64,000 bases of DNA from Odontocerum albicorne (GCA_949825065.1 OX463841.1:17747064-17811063), one strand, 5' to 3'. Shown: positions 10,896 through 22,317, counted from the first letter of the stretch. The notes: generated from the letters alone by a model not told the origin. Made by a program: numbers and translations.

Positions 10896-11016
10896 AGTCT
10901 CAATCGCTAATCTTAAAATATTGAAGATATATATTTTTTTCCGTAATATTGAATTTTTTAATCATGTTTTGAGACTTTTGCGGTTCATCGTATTAATTGT
11001 ATAAGGTCTTTTGGAG

Positions 11017-11118
11017 AGATAACATAAGTTGTGTCCTATTTTTTTTCAATTTAGAAATGAGCACCAAAACACAACAAAATGGTAAAGGTTATACGTCATT
11101 TGAAAGAAAATTTTCTGC
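11017..11118 (+). repeat. Repeat R6, second copy
   Basis: Direct repeat of 9305-9412 with about 80 percent identity by eye. Terminal repeats were not found. Confidence 0.7.
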
Positions 11119-11925
11119 TCTACAAGATATTGTGTTTGCTTTTACGTTTCATATATTATTTTATTTGATTACAAACCTTCCAAATAGAAAATCAAGTAAA
11201 CGAAAGTGAACATTTTCGATTCCTCCTTCTCTTCGCGTTCAATCGAGGGAATAAAGCTGCCAAAGCTGCTCGCGACACCCAATACTTTGGTTTGGCTTAT
11301 GATGCCAACGTTTCAAAAACGTCACAGTTTTCATCTTCAGGGCTTGTGTATAGTTAAATTCGCAAAGTGGCGACAACTCTCCGAAATACCATATGCAACG
11401 AATTTGTAAATTGCTTTTTTTAATTTCGTGACAATGGAATTCCATTAAGTGAGGGTTAGTAATGCGATGTATGGGTTGTAAACAAACGTTGAAAGTTTAC
11501 ATTTTGTTGACATTTATGATACTTATTCTCAATTTCAGACGTGCATACAGGAAAGTGTCTTAAGCACTTTGGAGACGATTTTCGATGACTTTTGACTTTT
11601 GCTTATTTGTCTCTGAATCATCGTGACATTCGCGTAATGCTTGGCACAATGTGGTCTAATGACGATCTGATGACCTTATCTCATTCATAGGAACACAGAA
11701 GGATGGACCCATTACAGTATCAACTGTTATAAGTATCAACGTTGACTTATATCTTCGATTGCTAACATAATATTTACGGTCAAAATGTCAAATGTCAATG
11801 TGACTTAAGCTGTTTCTCGTCTTTTATCTAATACAAGCGGGGTGTTTGTTCAGTATACTAATTTGAAGTTATTATAATTCCCTATATCGGTAAATTATAA
11901 TAATATTTTGAATTTTTTACAATTT
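11119..11925. other. No recognised feature
   Basis: Mixed-composition unique sequence. Opposed short frames at 11206-11445 are mutual shadows and match nothing I know. Confidence 0.5.
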
Positions 11926-12000
11926 ATATATAATTTATTTATTTATTTTATGTAATTGACGACACAACAGTGTCTTTTATATATAAATGAACATATCACC
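11926..12000 (-). mobile_element. LINE-K 3' terminus fragment
   Basis: Contains 'gacgacacaacagtgtcttt', matching the 3' UTR end of the LINE-K copy at 27325-28160. Confidence 0.55.
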
Positions 12001-12129
12001 TGTTGCGAATCATAGTGGCGAAACTCCAAAAAATAAATTATATTGTTTTCAGTCCCAGTAACCGAGCCTTCAAGTTTGGAACCTTTGAAATAGGCATGCA
12101 ACTCGCGGTTCGTCATCGAACGTGTTGGA

Positions 12130-12275
12130 AACACTATCGTTCGGCGCATGCGAGTATTGTTACCAAATGAACTCTTTTACCAGACTGGCACCCCCTTTTT
12201 TTGGGTACCATCTGGAATCGAACCTGAAATCCCCAGTGGAATTGAAGAATCTTACCACTTGGCTACGGAGGTCAA
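12130..12275 (-). mobile_element. SINE-2 copy
   Basis: Minus strand: A box 'tagccaagtgg' and a perfect B box 'ggttcgattcc', the best pol III promoter match of this family here. Shares 'catgcgagtattgttacca' with the copy at 4115-4395. Confidence 0.75.
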
Positions 12276-12315
12276 CAGTTATTGTTTAAATTATCTATTT
12301 AATCGAAAAGAGTTT

Positions 12316-12812
12316 ATTTTCTGAATGAATTAATGAGTGGTATCATTTTCTGGGTGAATTAATGAGTGGTATCATTTTCTGGGTGAATTAATGAGTGGTA
12401 TCATTTTCTGAGTGAATTAATGAGTGGTATCATTTTCTGAGTGAATTAATGAGTGGTATCATTTTCTGAGTGAATTAATGAGTGGTATCATTTTCTGAGT
12501 GAATTGATGAGTGGTATCATTTTCTGAGTGAATTAATGAGTGGTATCATTTTCTGAATGAATTAATGAGTGGTATCATTTTCTGAGTGAATTGATGAGTG
12601 GTATCATTTTCTGAGTGAATTAATGAGTTGTATCATTTTCTGAGTGAATTAATGAGTGGTATCATTTTCTGAGTGAATTAATGAGTTGTATCATTTTCTG
12701 AATGAATTAATGAGTGGTATCATTTTCTGAGTGAATTAATGAGTTGTATCATTTTCTGAGTGAATTAATGAGTGGTATCATTTTCTGAGTGAATTAATGA
12801 GTGGTATCATTT
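12316..12812 (+). repeat. 29-bp minisatellite, ~17 copies
   Basis: Unit 'gtgaattaatgagtggtatc' plus 'attttctga'. Units differ at a few fixed positions (gggtg/gagtg/gaatg; gtggt/gttgt). No unique spacers between units, so it is not CRISPR-like. Confidence 0.95.
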
Positions 12813-13194
12813 TCATTATTCTATTTTACTCGTACAATAATATTATATAATATTATTATTTGCGAGAAGTAAGGTTCATGAGATGAAATTGATACCATGC
12901 ATTAAAATAACAAACGCGAAGGTAGACCACATCGTATAACAATAACCCAGCGGTCTGCTTGTTGAAATCATGTTCCGTAATATTTACACTAGCAATAGAC
13001 TATCGATATATCAAGACTCAATATCGATAGCAATAGACTATCGATATTGAGTCTTTGTGAGTCGAACTTGAAGTCTAATTTAAATCTGTGGACTTCTGTT
13101 ACGGTGTACAGTTGTATTACTGCGTCTCCTGGTATACGTCGTCAAACTCGTTCGAGGAGTTGTGAGCTGTCCAGCATTACTACAAAGAATAGCG
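12813..13194. other. Unassigned, with an 18-bp perfect hairpin
   Basis: 13013-13030 and 13038-13055 are perfect reverse complements ('aagactcaatatcgatag') around a 7-nt loop. Nothing else recognised. Confidence 0.8.
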
Positions 13195-13620
13195 TTAAAT
13201 GTTCCTAACAATTACACTAGACTGCGCCGGGAAGAACTGTTCTCAATAACATACGCAAGAACGGGTCTTCCAGCCGCTATGCCTGTTGGAAGGGCCTTGA
13301 AACGTTTTTGAACGGGACTGCTTTGGATATTGACATATTCCATATCACATTACCAAAAGCAAAAGTAAATTTTCATCTAAGATTGAGCGCGTTAGTAAGC
13401 ACTCATCAACGTACTTAAGTGACTCTGAACATATGTGTGTATATGATATATGTATGCATATACATTATTTTTTATTTTATATAATTTTTTTTATTCTATA
13501 AATTTTTTCTTTATTTTGAATGTTAACATTTCTTGTATTTTTTAATGTAATTGGGCTAAGACTGTTATGAGAAAATAAATAAACAAATAAAAAAAAAACA
13601 AATAAATAAATAAATTACAA
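13195..13620 (+). mobile_element. LINE-C 3' end, second copy
   Basis: Encodes 'NVPNNYTRLRREELFS' then 'ITYARTGLPAAMPVGRAL' in one frame, then a stop, a T-rich 3' UTR and a tail of 'aaataaataaa' units. It is the cleaner of two copies (other at 5335-5775). The motif is typical of a LINE ORF2 C-terminus. 5'-truncated. Confidence 0.8.
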
Positions 13621-14095
13621 CCAACTAGGATGATGTACAACGTTCTAAACCCAAAGACTCGATCTAACAAGTCCAACGACCACGCTTTCTAACATTTCCG
13701 AATCAACAATGTAATTTTTTATTTTCCTAACTCCAAATGAAAGTAAAAATGATTGTACGGTACGAGTAGATATCGAAATGCATAAATGATAATATATGTG
13801 TTACAATGGAAGCCGAGAGAACATCAGCAAGCCAAAATGACATTCTCTAAAATAATGGCTCGAAGACATTAAGTGGTTTGCTGGAGGCCGGTGGGTACGT
13901 GACGTATAGAACCGAGGCGAATGGATGAAAAGAGAGGAGCTCTATGTCCTGAAGTGTATTTCTTGAACTCTTCGAAGCAAGACGTCGAGTTCCTTGAGCA
14001 CTACAACAAGTGATACTTAGGCTGTTCCTCACCTTAGATACAGATATTTAAAAAAATGGGGATATACGTAGATCCCCCATTTTCATATATTATCT
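13621..14095. other. No recognised feature
   Basis: Unique AT-rich sequence. The minus frame at 13847-14032 has no recognisable motif. Confidence 0.5.
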
Positions 14096-14990
14096 TTGGT
14101 TCTTCCAGAGCCTGTTAAGTGATTTCCAGGTCATCCAACCATCTGATGTTTCTAGAGTGAACGAGTAAAGAAGACCAGCGGATTCCAGCGCGTGATTTTT
14201 GCATGCAGAGGCATTATCACCTGACACTGTGTGCAGAGGTATACCATCTGTTTGTAGAGGCATTACCAACCGACTGTCTATAAATAAATACATTGCCATC
14301 TGACTGTCTGTAGAGGTATTACCACCCGACTCTGTGCATTGAGCTATTACCATCTGGCTATCTGAAATGACATTACCACCTAACTGACTTTATTGGAATG
14401 ACCCCCTTACTGTCTGTAGATATATTATCACCCGATTGTCAATAAAGACATTACCACCTGACTGTATGTAGAGGTATTACCACCCGACTCTGTGCATTGA
14501 GCTATTACCATCTGGCTGTCTGAAGTGACATTAGCACCTAACTGATTATATTGGAATTACCCTCTAACTGTCTGTAAAGGTATTATAACCCAACTTTGTG
14601 CATTGAGTTATTACCATCTGGCTGTCTGAAGGGACATTGCCACCTAACTGACTTTATTGGAAGTACCCCCTGACTATATGTACAGGCATTATTACCCAAA
14701 TGTCTATAAATACATTACTGTCTGTAAACATACGAGTATTACCCACGACTATGTGCATTGAGCTGTTACCATCTGACTGTCTGAAGTGACATTACCACCT
14801 GACAAAACTTTATTGGAATTTATTCTCTGACTGACTTTAGAGGCCTTACAGCCTGTCTATGAGTATAAAGGCAGTTTAACCTGACTGTATAGAAACATTA
14901 CAGCCTGATTGGCTTTAGATGCATTACCACCTATATGTTAAGGAATTACCGCCTGACTGGCTGAAGAGGCTAAAGCCCCTGACTCTATGG
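14096..14990. repeat. Degenerate 26-30-bp minisatellite with higher-order period
   Basis: Built from variants of 'cattaccacctgactgtctg' plus 'tagagg'. A longer pattern marked by 'gtgcattgag' recurs at 14334, 14492, 14598 and 14753, with spacings of 158, 106 and 155 bp. Old and diverged. Confidence 0.85.
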
Positions 14991-15642
14991 GCTGATATAG
15001 GCTGATCTTCTGATGACATCTAACTTTAAAAATATTACTTTCATGTTATAACAAAGGTTTTTAGAGTAAGGTTCTAATATTTTCATTATTACGTATGTGT
15101 ACATATAATATTTGTTGGGTTATATTAAAATGTAAAATTATCCTAGATATCACTGAGCTTAATTATCTAGGTAGGGGTCTTCGTGGATAACTCGAGATAT
15201 TATCATATGTCACTCGGTGACCGCAATGTCCCACATGAAATACTATTAAAATGCAGTTTCAAGTGCGTTTACCTCTATGCAGCTCAAGAAACTGAGTCAA
15301 ATCTAACGCATTCGTTAGAGATTCATAATAAAATTTTGAGTGTCTTTTCACTTTGTGACTAATGTTTAAAATTACAATAATAAAAAAAACAAAGCTGAGA
15401 ATACACATATATAACTCTTTTATCAAATGAGCTGTAATTTACAAGGATGAGCTATGAACAATGAACTTAAAGAAGCAGCGTCGAATTTCTGGTTTTAGGA
15501 TATATAATATTTAAGAATAATTCCTTATAGAACAGAGAAAAATATATACATACTGTACTAATATAAAAAAATACTGTATTTCTTTACCGCAACAAGCACT
15601 TTTTTTCTTAGAAAAGTCGACTTAAAATTGCGACACGTCTTA
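14991..15642. other. No recognised feature
   Basis: AT-rich unique sequence between two tandem arrays. No coding or transposon signal seen. Confidence 0.5.
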
Positions 15643-17309
15643 TGGTCTTAAGTGCGTCTTATGGTCCGAAGGTAGATGAGGTGATACCCATACGTGGTAA
15701 CAGATCCATACCAACGTATTTCATTTTTTATTCACTCCTTTTACTTCATTTTAGTTAGTTTGTTTCATGTTTTTTTTCAACACCTATTGAATTTCCGCAA
15801 AACAAATACAGACGTCCGACACCACCAATAAATCGGCGTTAACTGTGATAAACGAGTGACAGTTGCCGAGACAAGTGGATATAAACTGAATGCTCCTAGT
15901 ACAAGTTATGGTTGTAAACGTTTAAAATTAAGAATGTGTAAATATTTTTATACAATATAATAAAATATGGTCTTAAGTGCGTCTTATTGTCCGAAGGTAG
16001 GTGAGGTGATACCCATACGTGGTAACAGTTCCATATCAACTTATTTAATTTTTTATTCACTCCTTTTACTTTATTTTAGTTAGTTTATTTCGTGTTTTTC
16101 AACGCCTATTGAAATTCCGCAAAACAAATACAGACGTCCGACATCACCAATATGTCGTCGTTAACTGTGACAAACGAGTGACAGTTGCCGAGACAAGTGG
16201 AGATAAACTGAATGGTCCTGGTACAAGTTATGGTTGTAAACGTTAAAAATTAAGAATGTGTAAATATGTTTATACAATATAATAAAATGTGGTTTTAAGT
16301 GCGTCTTTTGATCCGGAACTAGGTGAGGTGATACACGTATGTGGTAACAGGTCTATATCAACGTATTTCATTTTTTATACACTCCTTTTACTTTATTTTA
16401 GTTAGTATATTTCGTGTTTTTCAATGCCTATTGAAATTCCGCAAAACAAATACAGACGTCCGACACCACCAATAAATTGGCGTTAACTGTGATAAACGAG
16501 TGACAGTTGCTGAGACAAGTGGAGATAAACTCAAATCTCCTGGTACAAGTTATGGTAGTAATCATTAAAAAAAAAGAATGTGTAAATATTTTTATACAAT
16601 ATAATAAAATATGGTCTTAAGTGCGTCTTATTGTCCGAAGGTAGGTGAGGTGATACGCATACGTGGTAACAGTTCCATATCAACTTATTTATTTTTTTAT
16701 TCACTCCTTTTACTTTATTTTAGTTAGTTTATTTCGTGTTTTTCAACACCTATTGAAATTCCGCAAAACAAATACAGACGTCCGACATCACCAATATGTC
16801 GTCGTTAACTGTGACAAACGAGTGACAGTTGCCGAGACAAGTGGAGATAAACTGAATGTTCCTGGTGCAAGTTATGATAGTAATCATTAAAAATTAAGAA
16901 TGTGTAAATATTTTTATACAATATAATAAAATATGGCCTTAAGTGCGTTTTATGGTGCGAAGGTAGGTGAGGTGATACTCGTACGTGGTAACAAGTCCAT
17001 ATCAACGTATTTCATTTTTTATTCACTCCTTTTACTTCATTGTAGTTAGTATGTTTCATGTTTTTTCAATTCCCCATTGAATTTCCGCAAAACAAATACA
17101 GACGTCCGACACCACCGGCGTTTTTTCAATTCCCCATTGAATTTCCGCAAAACAAATACAGACGTCCGATAAATCGGCGTTAACTGTGACAAACGAGTGA
17201 CAGTGCCGAGACAAGTGGAGATAAACTGAATGTTCCCGGTACAAAATATAGTAGTAATAGTTAAAAATTTAAAGAATGTAAATATTTCTACATAATATAA
17301 TAAAATATT
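15643..17309 (+). repeat. 322-bp satellite, five monomers in A-B-A-B-A order
   Basis: Monomers start at 15643, 15968, 16290, 16612 and 16934; the tag 'gacgtccga' lies at 15811, 16133, 16455, 16777 and 17101. Monomers 1, 3 and 5 share 'aacgtatttcatttttta' and 'accaccaataaat'; 2 and 4 share 'aacttattta' and 'catcaccaatatgtcgtcg'. Monomer 5 has an extra 60-bp internal duplication (17101-17160). Short frames here are repeat-borne artefacts. Confidence 0.95.
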
Positions 17310-17765
17310 CTTTTCTAAAAATTGTCTCATAAATTTGGATATTGTGGTTCGGTGCAACTTATTATCCAAAAATACGTTACGTAATTTATAATAAGTAATT
17401 AAAAGATTTCATGTTAAAATTAATCGATTGGGGTGAAGAGAATGAGCGTAAATATCCATCAAAAGTTTGTTGTATTGGATATTTTCTTTTTTCTTCTTCA
17501 AGTTACGTATTATTATAATAATATCCACATAATTTTTTTGATAAGTGTTTGAGCTTCTCTTATCATCGGGATGTTTCGATAAATGTTTGTTAGTAGCTTG
17601 GGTTGATGATTTCCATTGTGATCCTTGGCTAAAATAAATTCTTTGTAAGATTCGATTGTTGTTTATCTTTATTCCACAACTCATTGATAGTATCCACTGG
17701 ATTTTTGATATCACAATTCTTTCGAAATTCTCTAATTTATGAGAAAGCTCTACATTCAGTACAGC
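17310..17765. other. No recognised feature
   Basis: AT-rich. The open frame 17409-17804 on the minus strand runs out of the neighbouring LINE-W end and is not a gene. Confidence 0.5.
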
Positions 17766-18345
17766 CAATCTTCTTCTTCCCAGTGTCATGTCAGGTCCCC
17801 CCAACGTTGAATATCACTTGAGAGTAGACATCTTTGTCCCCGGCAGCCCGAAAAAGATCTCCAACGCCCCTTATGCCAGTCCAATCATGTATATTGCAGA
17901 GACAGGAGATTTGCCTCCTGCCAACACCTTTTCGGTCTTCTATTTTGCCTTGGATGATCAGGTGCAGTAATTTGTACTTTGCTCCTCTGAGTACATGACC
18001 CAAGTAGGACACCTTTCGGATTTTAATATTAGTCAGCAACTCTCTATCAACTTTGGCTCTTTGAAGAACCCTTGTGTTGCTGACCATATCCGTCCAGGGT
18101 ATCCGTAGCATTCTCCGGTGCATCCACATTTCGAATGCTCTCAGTCGATTTATACTACTAACTTTGAGGGTCCATGATTCCACTCCATGCAATAACACTG
18201 ACCAAACGTAGCATTTGGCTAACCGTTGTCGAAGTTTCAAGTTTAGATTATCATCGCAGAATACGCTTCTCATTTTATTACAGCCAATAAGTTGACAAAA
18301 TGTTCTTCGTAAATAATATGCTTTAAATGTAGATATCACACTTTT
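17766..18345 (-). pseudogene. LINE-W ORF2 C-terminal part
   Basis: The best-preserved LINE-W copy: an open 182-codon frame (17791-18339) with 'NLKLRQRLAKCYVWSVLLHG', 'ESWTLK', 'AFEMWMHRRMLRIPWTDMVS', 'YLGHVLRG', 'IIQGKIEDRKGVGRR' and 'AAGDKDVYSQVIFNV'. These follow the reverse-transcriptase core in insect LINEs. The core itself is absent (5' truncation). It ends at 'gacctgacatgacac' and a GAAG tail. No target duplication found. Confidence 0.88.
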
Positions 18346-18649
18346 ATCTATTGTCTAAATTAAGGCTTATGGTGTTTTTAGAAAGATACTCGATTATATT
18401 TTTTTCAGAAAAAAACCTTTCATCCAAATATCCGGTTAATCTAATATAATTAAATTTACCACTTAGAAATGAAACTATTGTATGAGTTTGAAAAAATAAT
18501 AAGAAAGATTAGGTATAAGTCAATTGATAATCAGTAAAATATTGAAATTGAAGTTGAAACATCATCGACAAATAGACGGACATCTTAAAATGCCTGCACT
18601 GAATAATGCGAGCGTTTAATCTTTAAAGTGGACAAAGCCGTAAAAACGA
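18346..18649. other. No recognised feature
   Basis: AT-rich sequence between LINE fragments. Nothing recognised. Confidence 0.5.
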
Positions 18650-19150
18650 CGTTTCCGCGTTGATCTCGAGTCTCGACGATTTCACAGACCAAGTAACGAG
18701 TTCAATTTATTTCGGTCGACTAATGGTGTTGATAAAGTACTTGAGTCGCCACGCAGCTCATTTACCAGTCGATGCAGCGAGACGCCTCAATGCCCTGTCA
18801 ATGCTCGACTGTTTTTTGACATTATATGATCCGAAAGAATTGAAGATTACCTAAAGACTTTCGACAAAATGCAAAAAAAGAGTTGTGTCGTACTTTGAGT
18901 GTGTTGCTGGAAAGAATGATTACAGTCTGGAGAAGCTGATAAACACGGGGACAGTTGAGGGAAGGCAAGTAAGAAAGAGAAAGATTTCCTATGATATGTA
19001 CGGATCAAATAAAGGAGTTAGCATGATCCTCCTTAAGCGTTGCATTCAAAATGATCCAGGACCGGGAGGGATGGAGACAGCATGCGGTGATGCACGGAGT
19101 TCGAGATATAGCAGAGTACTACGACACTCAGCATTGAGCACACGATGAAA
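18650..19150 (+). pseudogene. LINE-E C-terminal fragment
   Basis: Frames with 'VAGKNDYSLEKLINTGTVEG', then a Lys/Arg run and 'DMYGSNKGVSMILLKRCIQN', ending near 'YDTQH'-type sequence shortly before 19145. This is the tail of a LINE ORF2 read in several frames. The same family appears inverted at 19907-21905. Confidence 0.7.
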
Positions 19151-19204
19151 CACAATATGCGATGCGATGTACTCGTACATATGTTAAGTGATGAAATATT
19201 AGAC

Positions 19205-19696
19205 AATTTATATATTATTTATACAATAGTTAAGGCATTAACATTGTGGAGGTTTAAAGACATTGCATCTACAGTTTGGGCTCCTCATCAGCTCAAATAT
19301 AAAAACAATATAGAACAAATACAAAAAAAAATCCTCAGATATCTATGGTACATAACAAAGGGCGATTACCCAAAATATGCTCACTATGTCGAACTTCTCA
19401 CGGTGTGTAACTATAGAAGCCTCGAAACAAGAAGGCAAGAATCCACTGCGATATTCCTACTTAAGGTTTCCAAGGTTGCTTTAACTGTCCCGCGATTCTA
19501 GAAGCACTAAGTTTATATGTACCCAATAAATATAGACGTGCAAGGAATCACCACCTGTTCTATGTTACATACAACCTTACAGGACGAATATCATGGCTAA
19601 ACACTCAGTCACGCGTGGTATAGAGATATTGAACCAACTGAATGACACTGTTGATATATTCTCGGTACCGCCTAGCAGTATGAGAAGAGTCTTGGT
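19205..19696 (+). pseudogene. LINE-J C-terminal fragment
   Basis: Encodes 'IASTVWAPHQLKYKNNIEQI', 'QKKILRYLWYITKGDYPKYA', 'VELLTVCNYRSLETRRQES', then after a frameshift 'ILNQLNDTVDIFSVPPSSM'. This order (VW-P---Y----IE--QK--LR) is the classic C-terminal region of Jockey-like LINE ORF2. Copies at 26161-26640 and 31138-31437 share it. The 3' end is replaced by a piggyBac-like fragment. Confidence 0.82.
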
Positions 19697-19906
19697 ATTG
19701 GTGAATTTATTCCCGATTTTCACAAAATATATCTGATGTGGCCGATAAGTGCTAATTATTATTAATATTATTTTTTCATTCAATGCGCAAATGTATTACG
19801 AAGGAAAGCCTAAAATCTGAACCCAGTATTTATAATATTTATAGAGATATTAAAGTTTTTAGAAGCAATGTGTACTAGTTACACATCACAGGGAAGGAAG
19901 GGTTGA
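19697..19906 (-). mobile_element. PBLE (piggyBac-like) terminus, partial
   Basis: Reverse complement of 46227-46440. It ends with 'cacatcacagggaaggaagg' next to 'gttgaa' where the intact copy has TTAA. Only the ~210 bp left part is present. Confidence 0.65.
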
Positions 19907-20228
19907 AGATGCTTTTATTACTTTTTTACTTGATCCGTCCAACTCATAAGCCATCCTCCTCTTGCTCGCCTTTCCTCAACTGTACCCGTGATAACCAACT
20001 TCTCCAGACTTTTATCTACTCGTATATTACTAGCAACATTCCCAAAGTATTTTTTTTCCTGCATGTTGTCGAAAGTCTTTCGATAATTTCCAATTCAGAG
20101 ATGTTGGTGCGCCTTACGGGCTGTGAGATACGGAGTAACCGCCTCCCACACTTCATATCCAAGGCATCTATCATGTTTGTTTCCTTCTTTCCCATCGCCC
20201 AAGTTTCTGCTTTATACTGCGCTATGTA

Positions 20229-21183
20229 CGAGGCATATCCAGAAAGTAAGTGTACTGAATTTTTTTAGGTTACAATTTTTTTTATTTAAACAAAAAAATT
20301 ACGTGGTTTCCGTAGTACATATGTAAGCTATTTTTCGACATAGTCGCCATTCCTCTCAATGCAGGTGGTGAAGCGGGGTATCAACTTTTTGATACCTTCC
20401 TCGAAGTAGTTTCCCGCCAACCCCTTCGTCCACTTGCCCACCTCCTCCTTCACCTCCTCGTCGGTTGAAAACCTTTTTCCACCCATGTGCAGCTTCAGGG
20501 AGATAAAGAGATAGTAATCTGAAGGTGCTAGGTCAGGGGAATGCGCGGGATGGTTCAGGACATCCCATTTAAACGAGGCGAGCAGTTCCTTCGTGGCGTT
20601 GGCCGTGTGTTGTCTGGCATTGTCGTGCAGCAGGCAGACTCCCTTTGTCAGCATGCCTCTCTTCTTGTTCTGAATCGCCCTCCACAATTTTTTTAGGGTC
20701 TCACAGTATCTTGCAGAGTTGATGGTCTCCCCTTGAGACATATATTCAATTAAAATTATGCCTTGGCAGTCCCAAAACAATTTCGTCAATTTCGTCAGTC
20801 ACAATTGAAGGTCTTCCGCTCCTCTGATCATCATGCACAGATGTACGACCGTTTTTAAACTCGCGACACCACTTGTACACACTCGTACGATTCATAGCTT
20901 TATCACCATATGCAGTTTTCACCTCATTATAAACCTCAACTGGAGGTTTTCCCTTCCAAACGAGATAACGGATGACGCCGCGTATTTCGCACTTGGCGGG
21001 AGATTGGATTAAAATTTTTCACGAAACGTGGTTTCGCGTCGACACTTCTCAACGTACTGACCTCGAACCGGTCTCGTTGCGGAGGGGAAGTGTCAGGCTA
21101 CACGGAAGTGTAGCCAACATGTCGAAAATAAAATCCATCCGGTCGTGAGAGCCTCAGTACACTTACTTTCTGGATACGCCTCG
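20229..21183 (-). mobile_element. Mar-1: mariner element, internally deleted
   Basis: Terminal inverted repeats of ~30 bp with one visible mismatch ('cgaggcatatccagaaagta' and its partner ending 21183), flanked by TA at 20227-20228 and 21184-21185. Length is 955 bp, where full mariners are ~1.3 kb. The N-terminal helix-turn-helix part lies at about 20810-21010 and the C-terminal catalytic part at 20328-20789. The middle is missing. Confidence 0.93.
20328..20789 (-). pseudogene. Mariner transposase C-terminal catalytic part
   Basis: Open frame of 153 codons without an ATG of its own. It shows 'LFWDCQGIILIEYMSQG', 'LLHDNARQHTANATKELL' (second catalytic Asp) and 'HSPDLAPSDYYLFISLK' (third Asp of the DD34D triad), then the family C-terminus. 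The upstream remnant reads 'YLVWKGKPPVEVYNEVKTAY' and 'RTSVYKWCREFKNGRTSVHD'. The junction (20780-20805) shows a repeated 'tttcgtcaa' and a frame change, and the segment with the first catalytic Asp is absent. No active enzyme can result. Confidence 0.93.
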
Positions 21184-21229
21184 TATAATATTAGAGACTT
21201 AACCAGACGGATTTAGGTTCCTCGAAGTA

Positions 21230-21784
21230 AAGGGTCTTTCAAATTGAGCGTTTTTTTTTATTCTTGGATAAAACACAGATGGCGTCGCGAACTTGCTTGG
21301 GTCTTGTGACATTTGAGAAGTGTAATACAATATATGACATTTATTAAAAATGGAGTCGTATACAATACAACAACGCGTTATACTTGTTGAATTATTTAAT
21401 GTATTGTAATCTCCGGAAACGGTGATGTTAATTGGCCACCAAGATCATGTGATCTGACACCGTTGGACTATTTTCTCTGGGATTACGTGAAAAGCCAGGT
21501 CTGTAAAAATGACCCCTAATCAATTCCTGAGCGAAATTATTCGCGTTATTGTCGAGTTAGAACCGCAATTATGCCAAAATATCATTGAAAATTTTGACAT
21601 AAGAGTGGACATTTGTGGAGCTGCAAGAGGTGAACATTTGGCGGATATTGTTTTTTTGTGTTTAAATGTCATACATTATACTTCAATGGCCAATAAAAAG
21701 TTTTTGGAAATCAAATCAAATTGTGTGTTTATTCAAGAATTTAAAAAAAATGTATTAAAAAACCGCTCAATTTGAAAGACCCTT
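21230..21784 (+). mobile_element. Mar-2 copy 1: deletion-derivative mariner
   Basis: Termini 'aagggtctttcaaattgagc' and the reverse complement, with TA at 21228-21229 and 21785-21786. Inside is the start of a transposase ('MESYTIQQRV', about 21350) joined to its C-terminus ('WPPRSCDLTPLDYFLWDYVK', 'IIRVIVELEPQLCQNIIENF', 'GAARGEHLADIVF'). The catalytic middle is lost. Sister copies: 35960-36507 and 44965-45725. Confidence 0.92.
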
Positions 21785-21905
21785 TATATACCGGTTGGTT
21801 CATATCTTGGTCAGCTTTTACCGTTCCAATTCGTCTCCGAATCTCTGCTTCACTTCCTCCATTCCTCAAAATAAGAGCATATAGGTAAACTAACTCGTTG
21901 ACCTC

Positions 21906-22317
21906 TTCGGAATCCCTTAGTGAATCACGTTTAAATGAATATCATAATATAAATAGGCAAAAACCCGTACGACGGTTGTCGGCAAAGAAAGAATTCGAGA
22001 ATTGAATTTTGAATACAAGAGAGCGAGAGAGGAATACTTCGATTCTCTCCGAAAGTAATTCGAAATTTGAATCTCGGTGGGTCCGTGATAAATGAACAGA
22101 TTGAAACTATACTGAACGAATTTTAAATACATAGTTAACAATTTTTGAACCGGTGTAAAAGGCGACGATGCCAATTTATTTTGAATTGTAATTCATTTAT
22201 TTCCTACTATATTGAACCTTATAATTGCTTGTGTTTATTTATTTTATGCTCTTTTTTTAATACAGACAAAAGCATTATTTAAAAAATGTACAAATTGTTT
22301 TACTTCCGTGAATATTT
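21906..22317. other. No recognised feature
   Basis: Unique AT-rich sequence. A minus frame at 21917-22174 lacks recognisable motifs. Confidence 0.5.

Larger units (their letters stand above)
19907..21905 (-). pseudogene. LINE-E copy split by two DNA transposons
   Basis: Three pieces read continuously on the minus strand once two insertions are ignored: 21787-21905 ('GGSEAEIRRRIGTVKADQD'), 21186-21227 and 19907-20226 ('KAETWAMGKKETNMIDALDM', then 'SNIRVDKSLEKLVITGTVE'). This is LINE ORF2 downstream of the catalytic core. Mar-1 (20229-21183) and Mar-2 (21230-21784) each sit at a TA. The LINE is therefore older than both. Confidence 0.8.

Noticed and set aside
12316..12812. Regular 29-bp direct repeats resembling a CRISPR array
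   Set aside because: Units are contiguous with no unique spacers, there are no cas genes, and the window is eukaryotic. The same applies to the arrays at 41528, 47200, 53385 and 58945.
17046..17369. Repeated peptide frame ('VCICFAEIQWGIEK') as a repeat protein
   Set aside because: It is created by the 60-bp duplication inside a non-coding satellite monomer; other monomers do not keep the frame.
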